Shown here piece by piece: positions 34,901 through 46,465 of a stretch of DNA of 64,000 bases; the stretch's first letter is position 1; each line of letters starts with the position of its first letter. Source of the stretch: Dacryopinax spathularia. Its lineage: Eukaryota; Basidiomycota; Dacrymycetes; Dacrymycetales; Dacrymycetaceae. The stretch is from the NCBI GenBank assembly GCA_037974965.1, contig JBBPFI010000006.1, positions 1,736,001 to 1,800,000 of the forward strand, read 5' to 3'. The notes beneath the pieces were generated by a model. It had not been told where the DNA came from. It made no database searches and saw nothing but the letters and a program-made list of their open reading frames with translations. The translations under genes and the position numbers were made by a program.

Positions 34901-36849
34901 ATGAGACTCTGTAGACATACCTGTTTCGCTGTCTTCCGGAGTTGCCAGAACTGCACTGGAGGGTCGGATTCTTTCTTGGGAAGATGTTCATCAGGATGCT
35001 CTCTATCTATGCACCATTGAAGTGCCTGGGACTGCACACGCGTCAGTAATTGCACTCGCTGCAGGGCTAAATCACTTGCCTGGTGCTTAAGTAGGTCGGT
35101 CGTCAGATCTCCAGAAGCCCGGCTTGGAGGATTCGGATGTAAAGGTGCCTTTAAGATGTCTTGCTCGGCGGTAAGGGAATCCTATAGCATACTCATCGAC
35201 CGCGATCAACGGCTGTCATAACGAGCAAGAAACCCACCAGCAAATTATCCCGCTTCTCTCCGTCATTAACCCGCTTGAATCCATTCAGCACCCGTTGAAG
35301 CTCCAGCGCCTTCTCCTGATTCACGCGCAACGCCTCTCGCTGTGCTTCCGTAAGTGGCTTTGCGGACTGAGATAATCCAGCAGCAGTTTGAGGCTGGTTG
35401 AAACCACGCTGTCCAGGAGTAGCCCAAACGAGGTATGGTTCGATTTCGCGTCTTCGGATGGGATCCGCCGGTCCGAGGATATCCAACTTTCTGTGCGGCT
35501 CTCAGTTAGAGTAATCAAACTCATATATCGCGGAGTACAAACATAGATAAGGTATACGCATTCGATCCTTGTACTGGTGCCATCATCAGATTGAGGCGAA
35601 GAAGCCAAAAATGCTCCACTCACGGTTGCCTTGGATCATCGTACCTTCAACCGTGATGATACCCCGATCCATGAGCGGTGCAAGCCTGCCAGCGACTGCA
35701 GCAAGGGATTACATCCATGCAGATAGAGGCGGTTTGAGGCGGTTACTCACCATTTCTGGGTATATGACCTACTTGGACACGCTGGATATTGAGGACTTGG
35801 ATGGCGTTCCTGTGTCCGAAATCAGCGGGACTAAGGTGGTAGACGAGGTTTAAGGCTTACGGATCATATTTGTTAGTAGGCTCTCGGACGAGAAGCACTG
35901 CATGGTCCATTTCAACTGTGTTCCGCCGAAGCGGTATGGGCGCTTACCCTGCTCTCCAGGTCCAACTAGACCATGATAGTACTGGATACCCACCACTTGA
36001 GAGTTAAGCGTGACATAGACCTCATCCTGCTACGCATCAGGCGCGATTGTGATAATTTGGAAGAGATGTTCGTACCGCGTCTTCTTCGTTATCGTCGATT
36101 TCCTCGTCGCGCTGTAGCTCGGTCCCTTGCGAGGGCATAGGTACTCTCTGACTGGCCTGAGACGTGGACGGTTGCGAAGACGATGGCATATCCGAGTCGG
36201 CAGCTTTCCGTTTGCGAGATTTCGTCGTTGGCGTCGAGGTCGCCGTTTGACTAGACGAAGGCACGGCTGTTTGGCTCGAGGAAGGACCAGATGGAATACG
36301 TGCTCCATTGGAGGGATGATCGGCAGGATCGATCTTCCTGGTTGCAAGAGCAGTCCGAACTTTTTGCTGATCCTCCGGCCTGTTGCACTGTCAGCCTGCC
36401 ATCCTCAATGAGAACAGAGCGATAGTTACGTAAGTCGACCGAATCCTTCAATGTTTGCAGCTCCAGCTTTAGCCATGCTATCCAGGATATTCTTTGGCAG
36501 ACAGCCCCTACTAGTCATCAGATAATAGATTCGCTTATACACCGGAGTGGATTACCAATGTCGCCATTGTACCATTTCCGAATCTCCATAGCGGTTGCCG
36601 AAGGGATTATGCACGATCGCGCCATATCTCAGTTCTCCTTTTGCGATCGACAGTCCATTGCAGACTGGGAATGAACCTGAAAAGAATCAGAAAATATTCA
36701 TGAGTATATTCTTGCTGATTCCTACCATGACACTTCGCCCTGCCCGATTTTGCATACTGAATGATAAAGTAGTGAAATCGGTCAGCCACTCAAAGGGCAC
36801 CCCAGACATATCATGTATGTATTATACTGACCTCCAAGCTATGCCGCAT
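31912..36849 (-). CDS. PARP-finger HLTF/Rad5-type SNF2 translocase and RING E3
   Basis: A gene of many exons. N-terminal order: MRHSLE|YAKSGRAKCHVCNGLSIAKG and ELRYGAIVHNPFGNRYGDSE then MVQWRHWGC, a PARP-type zinc finger (CxxC, H, C). Next come a linker with basic clusters, a HIRAN domain (VYVTLNSQVVGIQYY, VQVGHIP), SNF2 ATPase motifs (GGIMADAMGLGKTLTMLALI, RVILDEGHTVRNP, WVVTGTPI), an inserted RING (ECPICYDNLKDPRILPCAHYFC, then TPTCPMDR), and the helicase C half (SLVFSQFTSYLDKIAIAL, LMDPWWQESIESQAIDRVNRIGQ). HLTF/Rad5 enzymes polyubiquitinate PCNA and remodel stalled forks; the HIRAN binds a 3' DNA end. The extra PARP finger implies nick or gap sensing. The last RING Cys is Asp. The first exon is 18 bases, and the intron between the two finger cysteines uses the acceptor CCCAG. 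It is divergent from NSE4. Confidence 0.88.
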
Positions 36850-37139
36850 CTGGCCAACAGCAATCAGATGTGATCACACCTTTGACCAAATCAGCTGGCG
36901 GAGCTGCAAGCTCAATCAGACACAAAGAGGGTGAGAAAGAGTTCTTCAGCGCGGGGTGGAAGAAGATGACGGTGGAAGCCGAGGAAGCAAAGCGACGGGC
37001 GGCCGAAGCGAAGTCATTCAATTCAGGGACGCGGATCGACGCGTTGTGTCGACGCGCCTTCATCATTCCAGCCAAAAGTCACCCATCCTCATACGCACTT
37101 CCCTACATCTCCTGCTCTTCTGCGTGCTTGACACCTTAG
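36850..37139. promoter_or_regulatory. Bidirectional promoter with MCB-like ACGCG sites
   Basis: This 290-bp space separates the start codons of the PARP-finger translocase (-) and NSE4 (+). It contains three ACGCG cores within 28 bases: 37029-37033, 37039-37044 (a full ACGCGT) and 37052-37056. ACGCGT is the MluI cell-cycle box bound by MBF in ascomycete yeasts, driving G1/S repair and replication genes, and is retained in other fungi. The position, about 100 bp from NSE4 and 190 bp from the translocase, fits co-regulation of both. Binding is inferred only. Confidence 0.5.
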
Positions 37140-38423
37140 ATGCCTGTGAGGGACCGCTCCGATAAGGAGAACATGGCGCGGTCACACCGCAGAACAGACA
37201 GCATGTCCCAATCCCAATCCCAGTCACAGTCACAGACGCCGCTTCGGGCGAAGGCAGAGCTGGAGATGATCACGGGCGACAAGGGGTTCGCGTATGACCC
37301 GGATCAGGATAAGGAAGAGAAGAGGAGGGTAAGGAAGGATTATAGGAAGGAGATCGAGATTGCTGAGCGTGCGCTTCTATTTCTACCTGATGACGTGCTT
37401 GTCTGACTGAGAGTAGAGGAGCGCGCCAATATTGCAGAAGTATCGGTGGATGAGCTGCAAGAACGCGTACGACGAGGAGACAGCCTGTTCGCCAATGGTA
37501 GGCTACTGTCCTGCCTATCCGTGGCACTTCTGACGTGCATGCAGTCAAGAACCCCTCCGAAGCCGTGCTCGACTCACACAACCTCTTCCTCACCTCCGAC
37601 ATCGCCGCCCAAAAAGCAAAAGCAATGCGCCATGACGCGAACGCCTTCGACACAGACGAGTTCATCAACAAGCTCGTTACGCTCATGCGGGGTCGGAGTG
37701 GGGACGAGGTGGAGGATGACGATGACGATGATGAGCGGGATGACCAGGGCCCGCTGGATTGGGAGATCGCGGGGTGGAGAGCGATCAAGCGGACGAGGAG
37801 GGTGATCGGGATGGACTTCATGTGCGTCTCATTGGATCAGAAGGGCGACTTGAGCTGATGTCGCAATAGGCTCGGACCACTATCAGTCGAGCAGAAGAAA
37901 CGCGCCGTAACAAAACGCGCCCGCATAGAGCGCAATAAAGAAGACGAGACCCAGCCTATGCAACTAACAGAAGCGGACATCGAGCGGTCCGAGAACGAGA
38001 CGACCAAGAATGTGAAAGACGTGTACGATGTCCTCAGGAGTCAGGACGTACCTGTCAACTTCTTCCGCTTGGTCGTGAACCCAACTTCGTTTGCCCAGAC
38101 GGTGGAGAATGTGTTTTACTTGTCGTTTCATATACGAGATGGGACCGCCTGTTTGGAGCAGGACGAGAATACTGGAGGGTTTGTCGTTTGTGAGTCTTTC
38201 CAGTTCCCTTCGATGTTGCGAGACGGAACTGAGGTGGTGATTAGTCGCGTGCGAACCGCCGAATGAGGACGACTATGAAGATAACCTCAAGAAGAAGCAG
38301 GTCGTCCTTGAGCTGGATATGGACACCTGGCAGGAAGCGATCGACATGCTCCACATCACGGAGCCGATGATCCCGACTCGAGCATCATCCCGGATGCGGT
38401 TGGGCGACAAGTGGTATGGCTAG
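37140..38423 (+). CDS. NSE4: SMC5-SMC6 complex kleisin Nse4
   Basis: About six exons start at MPVRDRSDKENMARSHRR. After a Gln/Ser-rich leader comes the N-terminal kleisin helix region (DYRKEIEIAEQERANIAEVSVDELQERVRRGDSLFAN, then VKNPSEAVLDSHNLFLTSDIAAQKAKAM). The middle is acidic, and the conserved C-terminal domain reads VPVNFFRLVVNPTSFAQTVENVFYLSFHIRDG, then VFACEPPNEDDYEDNL. This is the kleisin that bridges the Smc5 and Smc6 heads in the SUMO/ubiquitin-linked repair complex. The splice at GFVV|FACEPPNED restores the family motif. The stop is TAG at 38421. It shares its promoter with the PARP-finger translocase. Confidence 0.9.
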
Positions 38424-38850
38424 GCCTCCGGTCGTGCCGAATGTAGAGTAATTTCTCGACGTCATGTTCGTTCTGGGACTTGTAGATGCAATGATATCTC
38501 TGTACTGTACTAGCTTAGTTATACCAATGTAGTTGAGGTGCGTGATGTAGTGGTCATGTACTGAAGTCATCCAATGGCATTACTGTGGATATCCTGTGAG
38601 TGTCCGTAGTGAACGTGGAATCGCGGTCGTACAGAGCTGTGGGTGTGGATATATGCTACAAGGGAGTCCGTGACTGCGAGCGGGAGAGTTGCGAGGAGAG
38701 GTGATATACAGGGTCGCGAACGTGGAAGGCACATCGAATAGATACCTGACGGGATATGGCCGGTATACGAGGCATGCAAGCTTGTGCTGGTATACATAAC
38801 ATGGGCGCGAATGTGGCCGGTATCAGGCACAGCCGACGGGGTCGTTGGGA
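38424..38850. other. Convergent 3' flanks
   Basis: The 427 bases between NSE4 (+) and the Ser-rich orphan (-) carry GTAT/GATAT-rich tracts typical of fungal 3' ends. No gene was seen. Confidence 0.45.
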
Positions 38851-39714
38851 TCACGGACGACGGCGCCGGAGACTCAGTCGTTTCCCGAGAAAGTTCTGCA
38901 GGAATCCATCAGAGTCTGCTGGTGTGTGATGAACGGTGCCAGAACGTACCCTGCCGGACTCGGTCCGCTGCAGGTCAGGCGGTGCAAGGTCAGCGACCGG
39001 CTCGCTTTCCGCAATCGCATCTGCGGGATGGGGCGATCCAGTCTCTTCGATGCTCGTAAGAGGAGCGCGTGTCACGCCGAGCTCATCCACAATAGCGACA
39101 CCGCCTGGGATCTCGAAAAGCGATGGTCGCGCCTCATTCGCAGACAGATCCTTGCGCGATTCCCAAAACTCCTTGGACTTCCTGCCAAGCGTCGCGAGCA
39201 GCCTCGAAGTCGAGAACGAGGGCGAGATCTTCTGTTCCTTCGTCACGTGTCGCCGAATGAATGGAAGCGCCTTGTATGCCTCTGACTGGCTGGTCGAGGT
39301 CGTCCGTTCGGAGGAGACGGACGCCCGCGGGAAAGCGACGATCTCGAACGATTCGTCTCGCTCAAGAGTGGCGTCTTCGTCCCGGAACTCCCAGTCTTCT
39401 TCGATCAGCTCGATGAACCGACCGCGGTAGATAGGGGCAAGCTTCTCGCCGGCATTAGGACTAAGGGTGAGAGGATCGTGTGCTTCTTCGACTGGAGTGA
39501 CGAGTGGGAGCGAGACAGCGGAGTGATTTCGCACGGGAGAGAGACTGGGAGCGGCGAGCGAGGGTGGAGAGGAGCCGGTCGATATCGAAGAGGTTGATGC
39601 CCGGGCAGGGGTGAGATGCACATATGGTCGTAGACGATCGGATGAGGAATCCCGCGCCGCCCCGACATCAGCAGCAGAAGCAGTAGCAGCAGTAGAGACG
39701 ACAGTGGAATCCAT
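38851..39714 (-). CDS. Ser-rich orphan protein
   Basis: A single open frame of 287 residues starts MDSTVVSTAATASAADVG. The first third is Ser/Ala/Pro-rich and probably disordered. The middle is more ordered, with IYRGRFIELIEEDWEFRDEDATLERDESFEIVAF, then FIRRHVTKEQKISPSFSTSRLLATLGRKSKEFWESRKD. The C-terminus is basic ([11 protein letters not shown]). I know no family with this layout. Codon use and lack of in-frame stops support a real gene, but an intron near the 3' end cannot be excluded. Confidence 0.55.
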   Translation of the reverse strand: MDSTVVSTAATASAADVGAARDSSSDRLRPYVHLTPARASTSSISTGSSPPSLAAPSLSPVRNHSAVSLPLVTPVEEAHDPLTLSPNAGEKLAPIYRGRFIELIEEDWEFRDEDATLERDESFEIVAFPRASVSSERTTSTSQSEAYKALPFIRRHVTKEQKISPSFSTSRLLATLGRKSKEFWESRKDLSANEARPSLFEIPGGVAIVDELGVTRAPLTSIEETGSPHPADAIAESEPVADLAPPDLQRTESGRVRSGTVHHTPADSDGFLQNFLGKRLSLRRRRP

Positions 39715-40695
39715 GGGGGGTCGTTGGAGGGATGGAGGAGGAGCAGCACGGAGGGGGTATATGTCGCGCAGCAGATGGTCGTCGATGAGGAGGAGAGATG
39801 AGAGCGGAGTACTACCCAGCCGAGGTCGAGTTGACGAGAGGATCGCATCGGCCCAGTCTGTGTCGGAACACGAGGGCGAGACCGTCTATGGGACGGGCGC
39901 ACATCTCAGGGGTTCAGATCGTCGCTACGAGGACCGCACCCCATCGCATGACCCATCCCCCGCATTCGATGAACGGAGGTTCGCTCACTCCTGAAAATCG
40001 ATGCTTCCAAGATGGGGTCGAACCTGTAAGCAGAGACGGGTTGCCATAATCGTGCCCCTTAGCGGGAGAGAGGGGTGAGTGAGATGTGTCTTTACTTGGG
40101 TTGCTGTGCACGGAGGAACGCAGCAACGACCCCTTTCACCGCAGTCGGACGCGGAGCTTGCCGGTTCATTTGGGCCACGCGACCTTGACGGGTCACGTGA
40201 TGAAATTGTCCGGAGAACACGCCCACTTCCTTCACCTTCTTCACCGTGGTTGTTAATAATGTCGCTGGTGCTGGTCCATAGCATTCACGGGCCAGATAGC
40301 GGCAATGAACCATAGGTCTATGAAATCCATCGTTGAACGAAGGAGTGGCATGTCCTGCTGAGGAGGGCAATGAGGGATGTCATTACGACCTTCACGAGCT
40401 TCAAGTCGAGTTGCATACAGTGGCTCGGACAATATCATAGAGGACGGCGACAGTACTGGAATAATTCGGATTAACAAAGTCAGTATCACTGCCATTGCCA
40501 GAGGAACCGTGTTCAGCAGGTGCACCTCCAACGTCCCTAAGGGCAACCGGCGCTTCGGGGAAGTAAGTAGACGGAAGCATTTGACAAGGGACGTCAGCCA
40601 CAGGTTCCGTACTGTACAGTTTCAAAGTCGCGCGCATCCTGGTCGTCCATCCCTTCAGCTCCCGTCGTCGACAACAGCGCTCTGCAAGGTACAGT
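39715..40695. other. Promoters of the Ser-rich orphan and of RPS8
   Basis: This is a 981-bp divergent region. Short frames on both strands overlap without domains. The 100 bases before RPS8 include pyrimidine-rich tracts, as usual for ribosomal protein genes, and a 5'UTR intron is possible near 40.56-40.65 kb. No snoRNA boxes were recognised. Confidence 0.4.
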
Positions 40696-41589
40696 ATGGG
40701 TGCGTGATGTCGCTGTAAACTTGGTCGACGTCGAGCTCATATTCTCTTCTTATCGTTTAGGTATTTCTCGGTCCTCCCGGCACAAACGCTCGGCCACCGG
40801 CGCTCAGCGCCCCGCTTACCGCAAGAAGAGAAAGTTCGAGCTCGGCCGTCAGCCCGCCAACACAAAGCTCGGCCCCAAGCGCATCCATACCGTTCGTGTC
40901 CGGGGTGGTAACCTGAAGTACCGTGCCCTCCGTCTTGATACTGGCAACTTCGCATGGGCTTCGGAGCACTGCACGAGGAAGACGCGTATCATCGGTGTCG
41001 TGCGTACAGTCCGTGAAAGAGGGTTGAGGGGTATTCTGATATTCGAGTCCAGGTGTACAATGCCTCAAACAACGAGCTTGTCCGCACCAACACTCTCGTG
41101 AAGGGCGCTATCATCCAGGTCGATGCTGCGCCGTTCAGGCAATGGTACGAGCAACACGTGAGTTCAGTCTTATTGGCGCTGGCAACCCGTTTTCTGACTG
41201 TATCATCGCAGTACGCCCAGCCCGTGACCAAGAAGGGGAAGCAGTCCGAGGCTCTCTCTGAGGAGAAGACGCGCTCGAAGCATGCACAGGCAAAGATCGA
41301 GGCTCGCAAAGAGAGTGCGTACCCCAATTCCGTACCTCATATACAGCGGTTAACCGGTTATTGTAGACGCCAAGATCGACCCTGCTCTGGAGACCCAGTT
41401 CGCTGCCGGTCGTCTGTACGCTGCTATCTCCAGCCGTCCCGGACAGAGCGGTCGTTGCGATGGGTACATCCTCGAGGGCAAGGAGCTTGAGGTGTGTGAT
41501 ACTGCTCTCGTTTGGAAAAATTTGTTACTGACCTGCATATGTAGTTCTACATCAGGAAGCTCAGGACCGGCAAGCAGAGGCATGCTTGA
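40696..41589 (+). CDS. RPS8: 40S ribosomal protein S8 (eS8)
   Basis: Six exons, the first being only ATGG (40696-40699). Sequence: [38 protein letters not shown], then [69 protein letters not shown], a Lys-rich middle, and [25 protein letters not shown]. This is an essentially full-length eS8 of the small subunit. The intron after the start codon plus one base is typical of fungal ribosomal protein genes and would be missed by simple ORF search. Introns are 50-70 nt with canonical ends. Stop TGA 41587-41589. Confidence 0.96.
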
Positions 41590-42258
41590 GCGGTGGTGGT
41601 GGTGTGCTCGTCGTGTTGCGTGTTGCGGTTGCAGCGCATTGTACCGGTCCGATTTCGTTGGTGGCGTAAAAGTAGTTCATAATATGCTCTCGATACATGA
41701 ACTATGACTTGCATGACACACTCTTTGTTTGCGCTCGGTTGCGGTCGATGTCGTCAAGAAAAGTGACAGGTCGTGCAGTGCATTGGCGCCGTCTGAGCCT
41801 TACCGTCGCATCAGGGACTTGCGGATGGCGATAAAGGGATGGGAATGCACAGCGAGACAGGGCAAGGCCAGCGAGCGCTTTGGTCCTCGTAAGCATTATG
41901 AAGCGACAACGTGAATTTCTCCGCAACCCGGTTATGCGTAGCCTCAGTTCCCTTTCGCCGCTTGCAACAGAGACAAAGGAATAAGCCAGTGTTCTGTGTA
42001 AATTATATATAATAAAGGTGAGACTGAGGCGGAGACACACGCCTCATACTCTGAGAGACTGTCTGTCCCATTGCCCCGCGCGGCTGCCGACCTTACGTCC
42101 CTTTCGCCCGACACCGCTTCCATTACCCTCCGAGTCGACCACTCACATCTCACACTCCCAAACCTTCCCACACTCATCTCCCTCCACTCCTCCCCCTTCC
42201 TTCCCTCCTCCCTCTCCTCCTCCTCCTTCAACCACCGCCGACGCCGACACGGCTTACA
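41590..42258. other. RPS8-SET9 intergenic region
   Basis: 669 bases. The final 100 bases before SET9 are a strong CT-rich tract (CTCCCTCCACTCCTCCCCC-like), consistent with a fungal 5' leader. No gene or repeat was seen. Confidence 0.45.
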
Positions 42259-45200
42259 ATGTCGGGGAAGAAGAGGGTAAAGGCAAAGGAGTCCACGTAT
42301 GGGAGACGCGATGTCGCACGCGATGACGACTTCCTCAGGCACGCGCCTCTATCCCCGCGTCACTCGTCCAAAGCAGCTCATCATCAGTTACAGTGACACT
42401 CTCCTCGCCGATCTGGTGCCAAACTGCAAGCTCTTGGTACATCACGCATGGGGCCACGGACGTCACACGTACGACGCGCCGGTCCTACTCGAGATCCTGC
42501 ACATCGTACGAAAGGTTCGTCCAGCGCGTGTCTTTCCTATCGGTCGTTTCTCATCAGAGACTTCTTTTTTACTAGTATGTTGTCAACCAAATGGGTACAT
42601 CACCGCCCAAGGATCGAGTAAGAGAGGCTCTGCGACATTTCGCCGAGTACGCGTCTCTTGCCACCCAATTGTGACGGGCATACTGACCTGGTACAGGCTG
42701 GATATTGTGAAGCGCCATTTACGTGGCAAGGAAGATCGGGAGCGAGCTCCCTTTCTGATGTGAGCCGATCAACCACGCAAAGGTCGTATATGCTGACATT
42801 ACTGCCAGGCACGCCAACCGATACCTCCAGATCTATCTGCCAACGTCCCACTTCGAGTTCGTCCCGACGGAGCGGTATACCTGGCATACGGAGAAGAATG
42901 AGCTGGCGGTCCGAGCGACGGCTTCTTTCGAAGTTGGCAAAATCATCAGTGGACTGTGTGGCGTGCTCGTCGCTCTCACCAATGAGGAGAATGAGGAGCT
43001 GCGTGGTGGCCAGGACTTCAGCATTGTGGTCAATGTGCATACCAAGCGGTTTTTCATCTTGCTGGGGCCTGCTCGCTTTGTCAACGTGAGTGGCATGCGC
43101 TCTATCTCCTATTTTGGTCCTAAAGATGGATACAGCATGACTGCAACCCGAATGTGAAGATGAAGCGGGATGGGAAATCCCTCACGTTTGAGGTAATTCG
43201 ACCCATAAAGGCAGGCGAAGAAATTCTGTCCAGTTATGGAGAAAATTATTGTGAGCACAGCTTCTACGCCGCTACCGAGGACAGCTCTGATATGTTTCCA
43301 GTCGGAGAGGATAACTGCGAATGCTTATGCGAGAGCTGTGAAAGGAACGGAACCGGGCTATTTGCCAAGCAGGAAACTTCTGATGGAGAAGGAGGGAGCG
43401 CATCGACTCCAATGCCACCCGCTCGGGGCGGCTCCGAGGCAGCACCGGAACTTCCTGAGTTTGAGGAGCGCAAGACCAGGCGTGGCACCGTGTTCTATCG
43501 CCCGCCGCCGATGGAGGATGATGAAGACGAGGAGGAGGAGGAGGAAGACGAGGAGCCTGAAGTCGACGTCCCTGATCAGCGTCAAGAAGATGGCGAGGCT
43601 GGGCATCCGGAGCTGACGTCGAGCGATTCGACCCAGCCGGCTCCGCTTCCCAAGGCTGAACCGTCGTCAGATGGGCACGAGCCGGAGGAACACCATCGTC
43701 CCTCGTCCAGCCGTGAAGTCTCCGCCTCGCTGATCGAGTCCACTTCGTCCGGCGAACGATCATTGCTCGCACCCGAGTTCACTCTTGTTCCACCAGACGA
43801 CCTGGCATCTGGGGTCAACACTGCAACGTTGACGCCCGAGCCTACGCCGACCCACGAGGTACCGCATCCTTGCCTCACATTGGATGATATCACGCATACG
43901 TCTGACTCGCTACTTCCCATAACGCCCCTCGATTCTGCAACATTATCACCTGCTTCATTGACCTTGTCGGACGAGAAGCCTCTCATCGCCGAAACGTCTT
44001 CTACCCTTCCTACTCCGCCTCCTACTTCGTCCGAAGGCACGCCACCCTCTGACACGCTTGTGCCCGATAGCGTGGGCGACCTACCCATTGGTTTTGCCGT
44101 TCTCGATGACGATGACTTCGATGTGCCGTATTCCCCTGTGAGCTCCGCCCTCTCTTCAGCGCTTTCCGACGTTCCGTCCGACTTTGACGAGGAGGAAGCT
44201 GTCCACGATATTCTCGGCAGTCCTCTATCTCGTCAAAGCTCTCCGATCCCTCCTCCGGAAATATACATACGTCCGGAAACTCCTCCAGGAGAGGCCTGCG
44301 CCGCTGTAAAATGCGGACTGCTGTTTACGGAGAAGGAGCAGCCGGTTGGAAAGTGGTGTATGCGGTGAGTTCGCTCTGAAAGTGTCGGCTTTGCATATGC
44401 TGATTCTTTCATTCAGGTGCGCGAGGCATTTCAAGATTTTCCAAGTCGAATGGCCCCATAGGATGGGCGAGCGACGCCTGAGCCCGAGACTGCCTGGGCC
44501 GCCCGTGTGGTCTCGTGGTCGTCAAGTGTTATCCAGCCCTCCCCCTACGGAGTCTCGCGAAACCAGCGTGTCCTCACAGCGGAAGCGCAAGGCTAAGGAA
44601 GCATCGGCGGAAGCCCCCAGGACCAAGCGATCGCGTCTGAGCAAGGTGGTCTCAGCTAAGGACATTAAACGCACCTACTCCAGGCGAACTGCGCGCCGGC
44701 AACGCTCGCGCAGCGATAGTGAACCAGAGAGTGAAGAGGCTGAGGATGACTCGGACGCATCGTCCGAGAAGGGTGCTGGTATGGAGAGCGAAGAGCAGGA
44801 AGAAGAGGAAGACGAGGAAGTTGAGGAACAGGACTCCGACGCAGAGACTGAGCAGAGCTCGGACGAGGAGTCCGCTAGTGAGGAGGAAGCTCCCCAACCG
44901 CTCAAGCGCGGTCGGCCCCGCAAAGTGCTTCAGGCTCGTCGTGGACGACCACGTAAAGACGAGTCTCTGCTGGAAAGAGTCGCAAACGGGAAGCGGCAAT
45001 CTAACATCCGCTCCGCTCGAGGACCCGTTAAAGCTCCTCGGTCCACTTCCTACAAAGCGGCACCATCCTCCGGAAGTGTGAACGGGAGAGGCCGGAAGCA
45101 AGAATCGCTCACACCCGAGCGACGGGGTAGGAAGAGGGATAGCCTGGTTCTCTCCTCCGTTTCCCCTCCTCCCAGTCGATCTCCGTCCCCTCTGTCTTAC

Positions 45201-46465
45201 GGCCTGCGCTCGCGTAGGCAGGCGTCGAAGCAGGCGAAGTCTGCTGAACAGAACGTGACAAAGCCTACCGGGCGCGGGAAGAGGAGCAGACGGGATGATT
45301 ACACCAAACGCGAAGAGGACGATGAAATAGACCGACGGAGACTCGGTCGCCGAAAGAGGCGGGGGCGAGGCCCGCATAGCGACGACGAAGAGGAAGAAGG
45401 CGATTCCGATGTCATGGAGCGTCCCAGCAAGAAATGCCGACCTGGAGAGACTAAGGGTAGCGTTGACCGAGACCGGTCTATCAGCCCTCCTCACCTCACC
45501 ATGTACCGTCCTCTTCTGAATGGTCTCCACATCTCCCCTCGCGCTGGTAATTTGTTTGTGTCTCCTTCACACAAAACAATTCCATCAAAACCGCTCGAGC
45601 GTCCCAGCATCCCTATACCCCGTCGTCCAGTCTGGTCCTTCTCATCAGCACGGGTGCCTAGCGACCTGTCTGCTCCACTGACTGGGCGGCCGAGGTGGGC
45701 TCCCCCTCCTCCTCCTCGTGAGCTTCCCTCTGCTTCAATCTTCCCGCCCGTCAATCTGTTGCTGGAACGTCCAGTACTGGGACCGGCTTTCCGTACTGTT
45801 CCCTTCGGTGAGCCACGTCTGCCATGAAGAAGCGAATCCGTTTTAACATGTTGCCAGGCACAGGTGCTCCGGGTGAAACACCGTTGTCGTCATTATCTAA
45901 CACTCGCAAACCATACACGGGGTCCCTCTCGTTTGCTCCTGGACTTGAAGCGTCGCAAGCGTACCGTGCAAAACTTGGCACGTATGGTTTAGGTATCCGA
46001 AACAGCTATCGCTCTACGCCGAATCTCTCCATGCTCGACGCCGCCAAATCTGTTAACAACCGCACACCTAGCAGCTCGACAACGAAAGGCCAGTGGCTTG
46101 GAAAAGAGGTGGAGATCATCAATCTTGTGGACTCATCGGACGAGGTATGCGTTCGTCCTTCCTGGTCCCCGTCCCGCTGACCTTTTTGAAAGGATACTCC
46201 TCCGAAGCCTGCAAAGAAGGACCGGACCGAAGCTCCTCGAGCCAATCCCACCACTTCTGAAGTTACTGCTGCTAAGGCATCCTCTCCAGCAAGCTCCAGC
46301 GGATCGAAGAAGGGTCTTCCGTCCAGAGCTCCGCGGATGTCTGGTGACCACCGACTGGTATATGAGGCACTTATGGCGTCGAAGGTGCAGACGCGCAACG
46401 GGAAGAGGGAGTCAGGCGGGAAGCGGACCACTAAGGCAGCACTCGGCACGCATCGCAATGATTGA
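42259..46465 (+). CDS. SET9: Histone H4-K20 methyltransferase Set9/Suv4-20
   Basis: About eight exons. The start MSGKK at 42259 splices to SDTLLADLV, then LLEILHIVRK|YVVNQMGTSPPKDRVREALRHFAE and the SET core: RYLQIYLPTSHFEFVPTERY, NELAVRATASFEVGKIISGLCG, ARFVN|HDCNPNVKMKRDGK, EEILSSYGENYCEHSF, and a post-SET zinc cluster CECLCESCERNGTG. NHDCNPN and SSYGENY are the SAM/lysine-channel motifs of the Suv4-20 group. A second Cys cluster (CAAVKCG, CMRCARHF) follows a long acidic linker. The C-terminal half (about 650 residues) is disordered, with two AT-hook-like repeats (KRGRPRKV, RRGRPRKD) and a Glu/Asp tract. Set9 methylates H4K20, linked to DNA damage signalling and heterochromatin. The first splice is the least certain. 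Confidence 0.88.

Noticed and set aside
36607-36789. Translocase starting at the GTG before ADRFHYF
   Set aside because: That codon follows a stop and lies within a canonical intron; splicing from MRHSLE gives the proper PARP-finger start.
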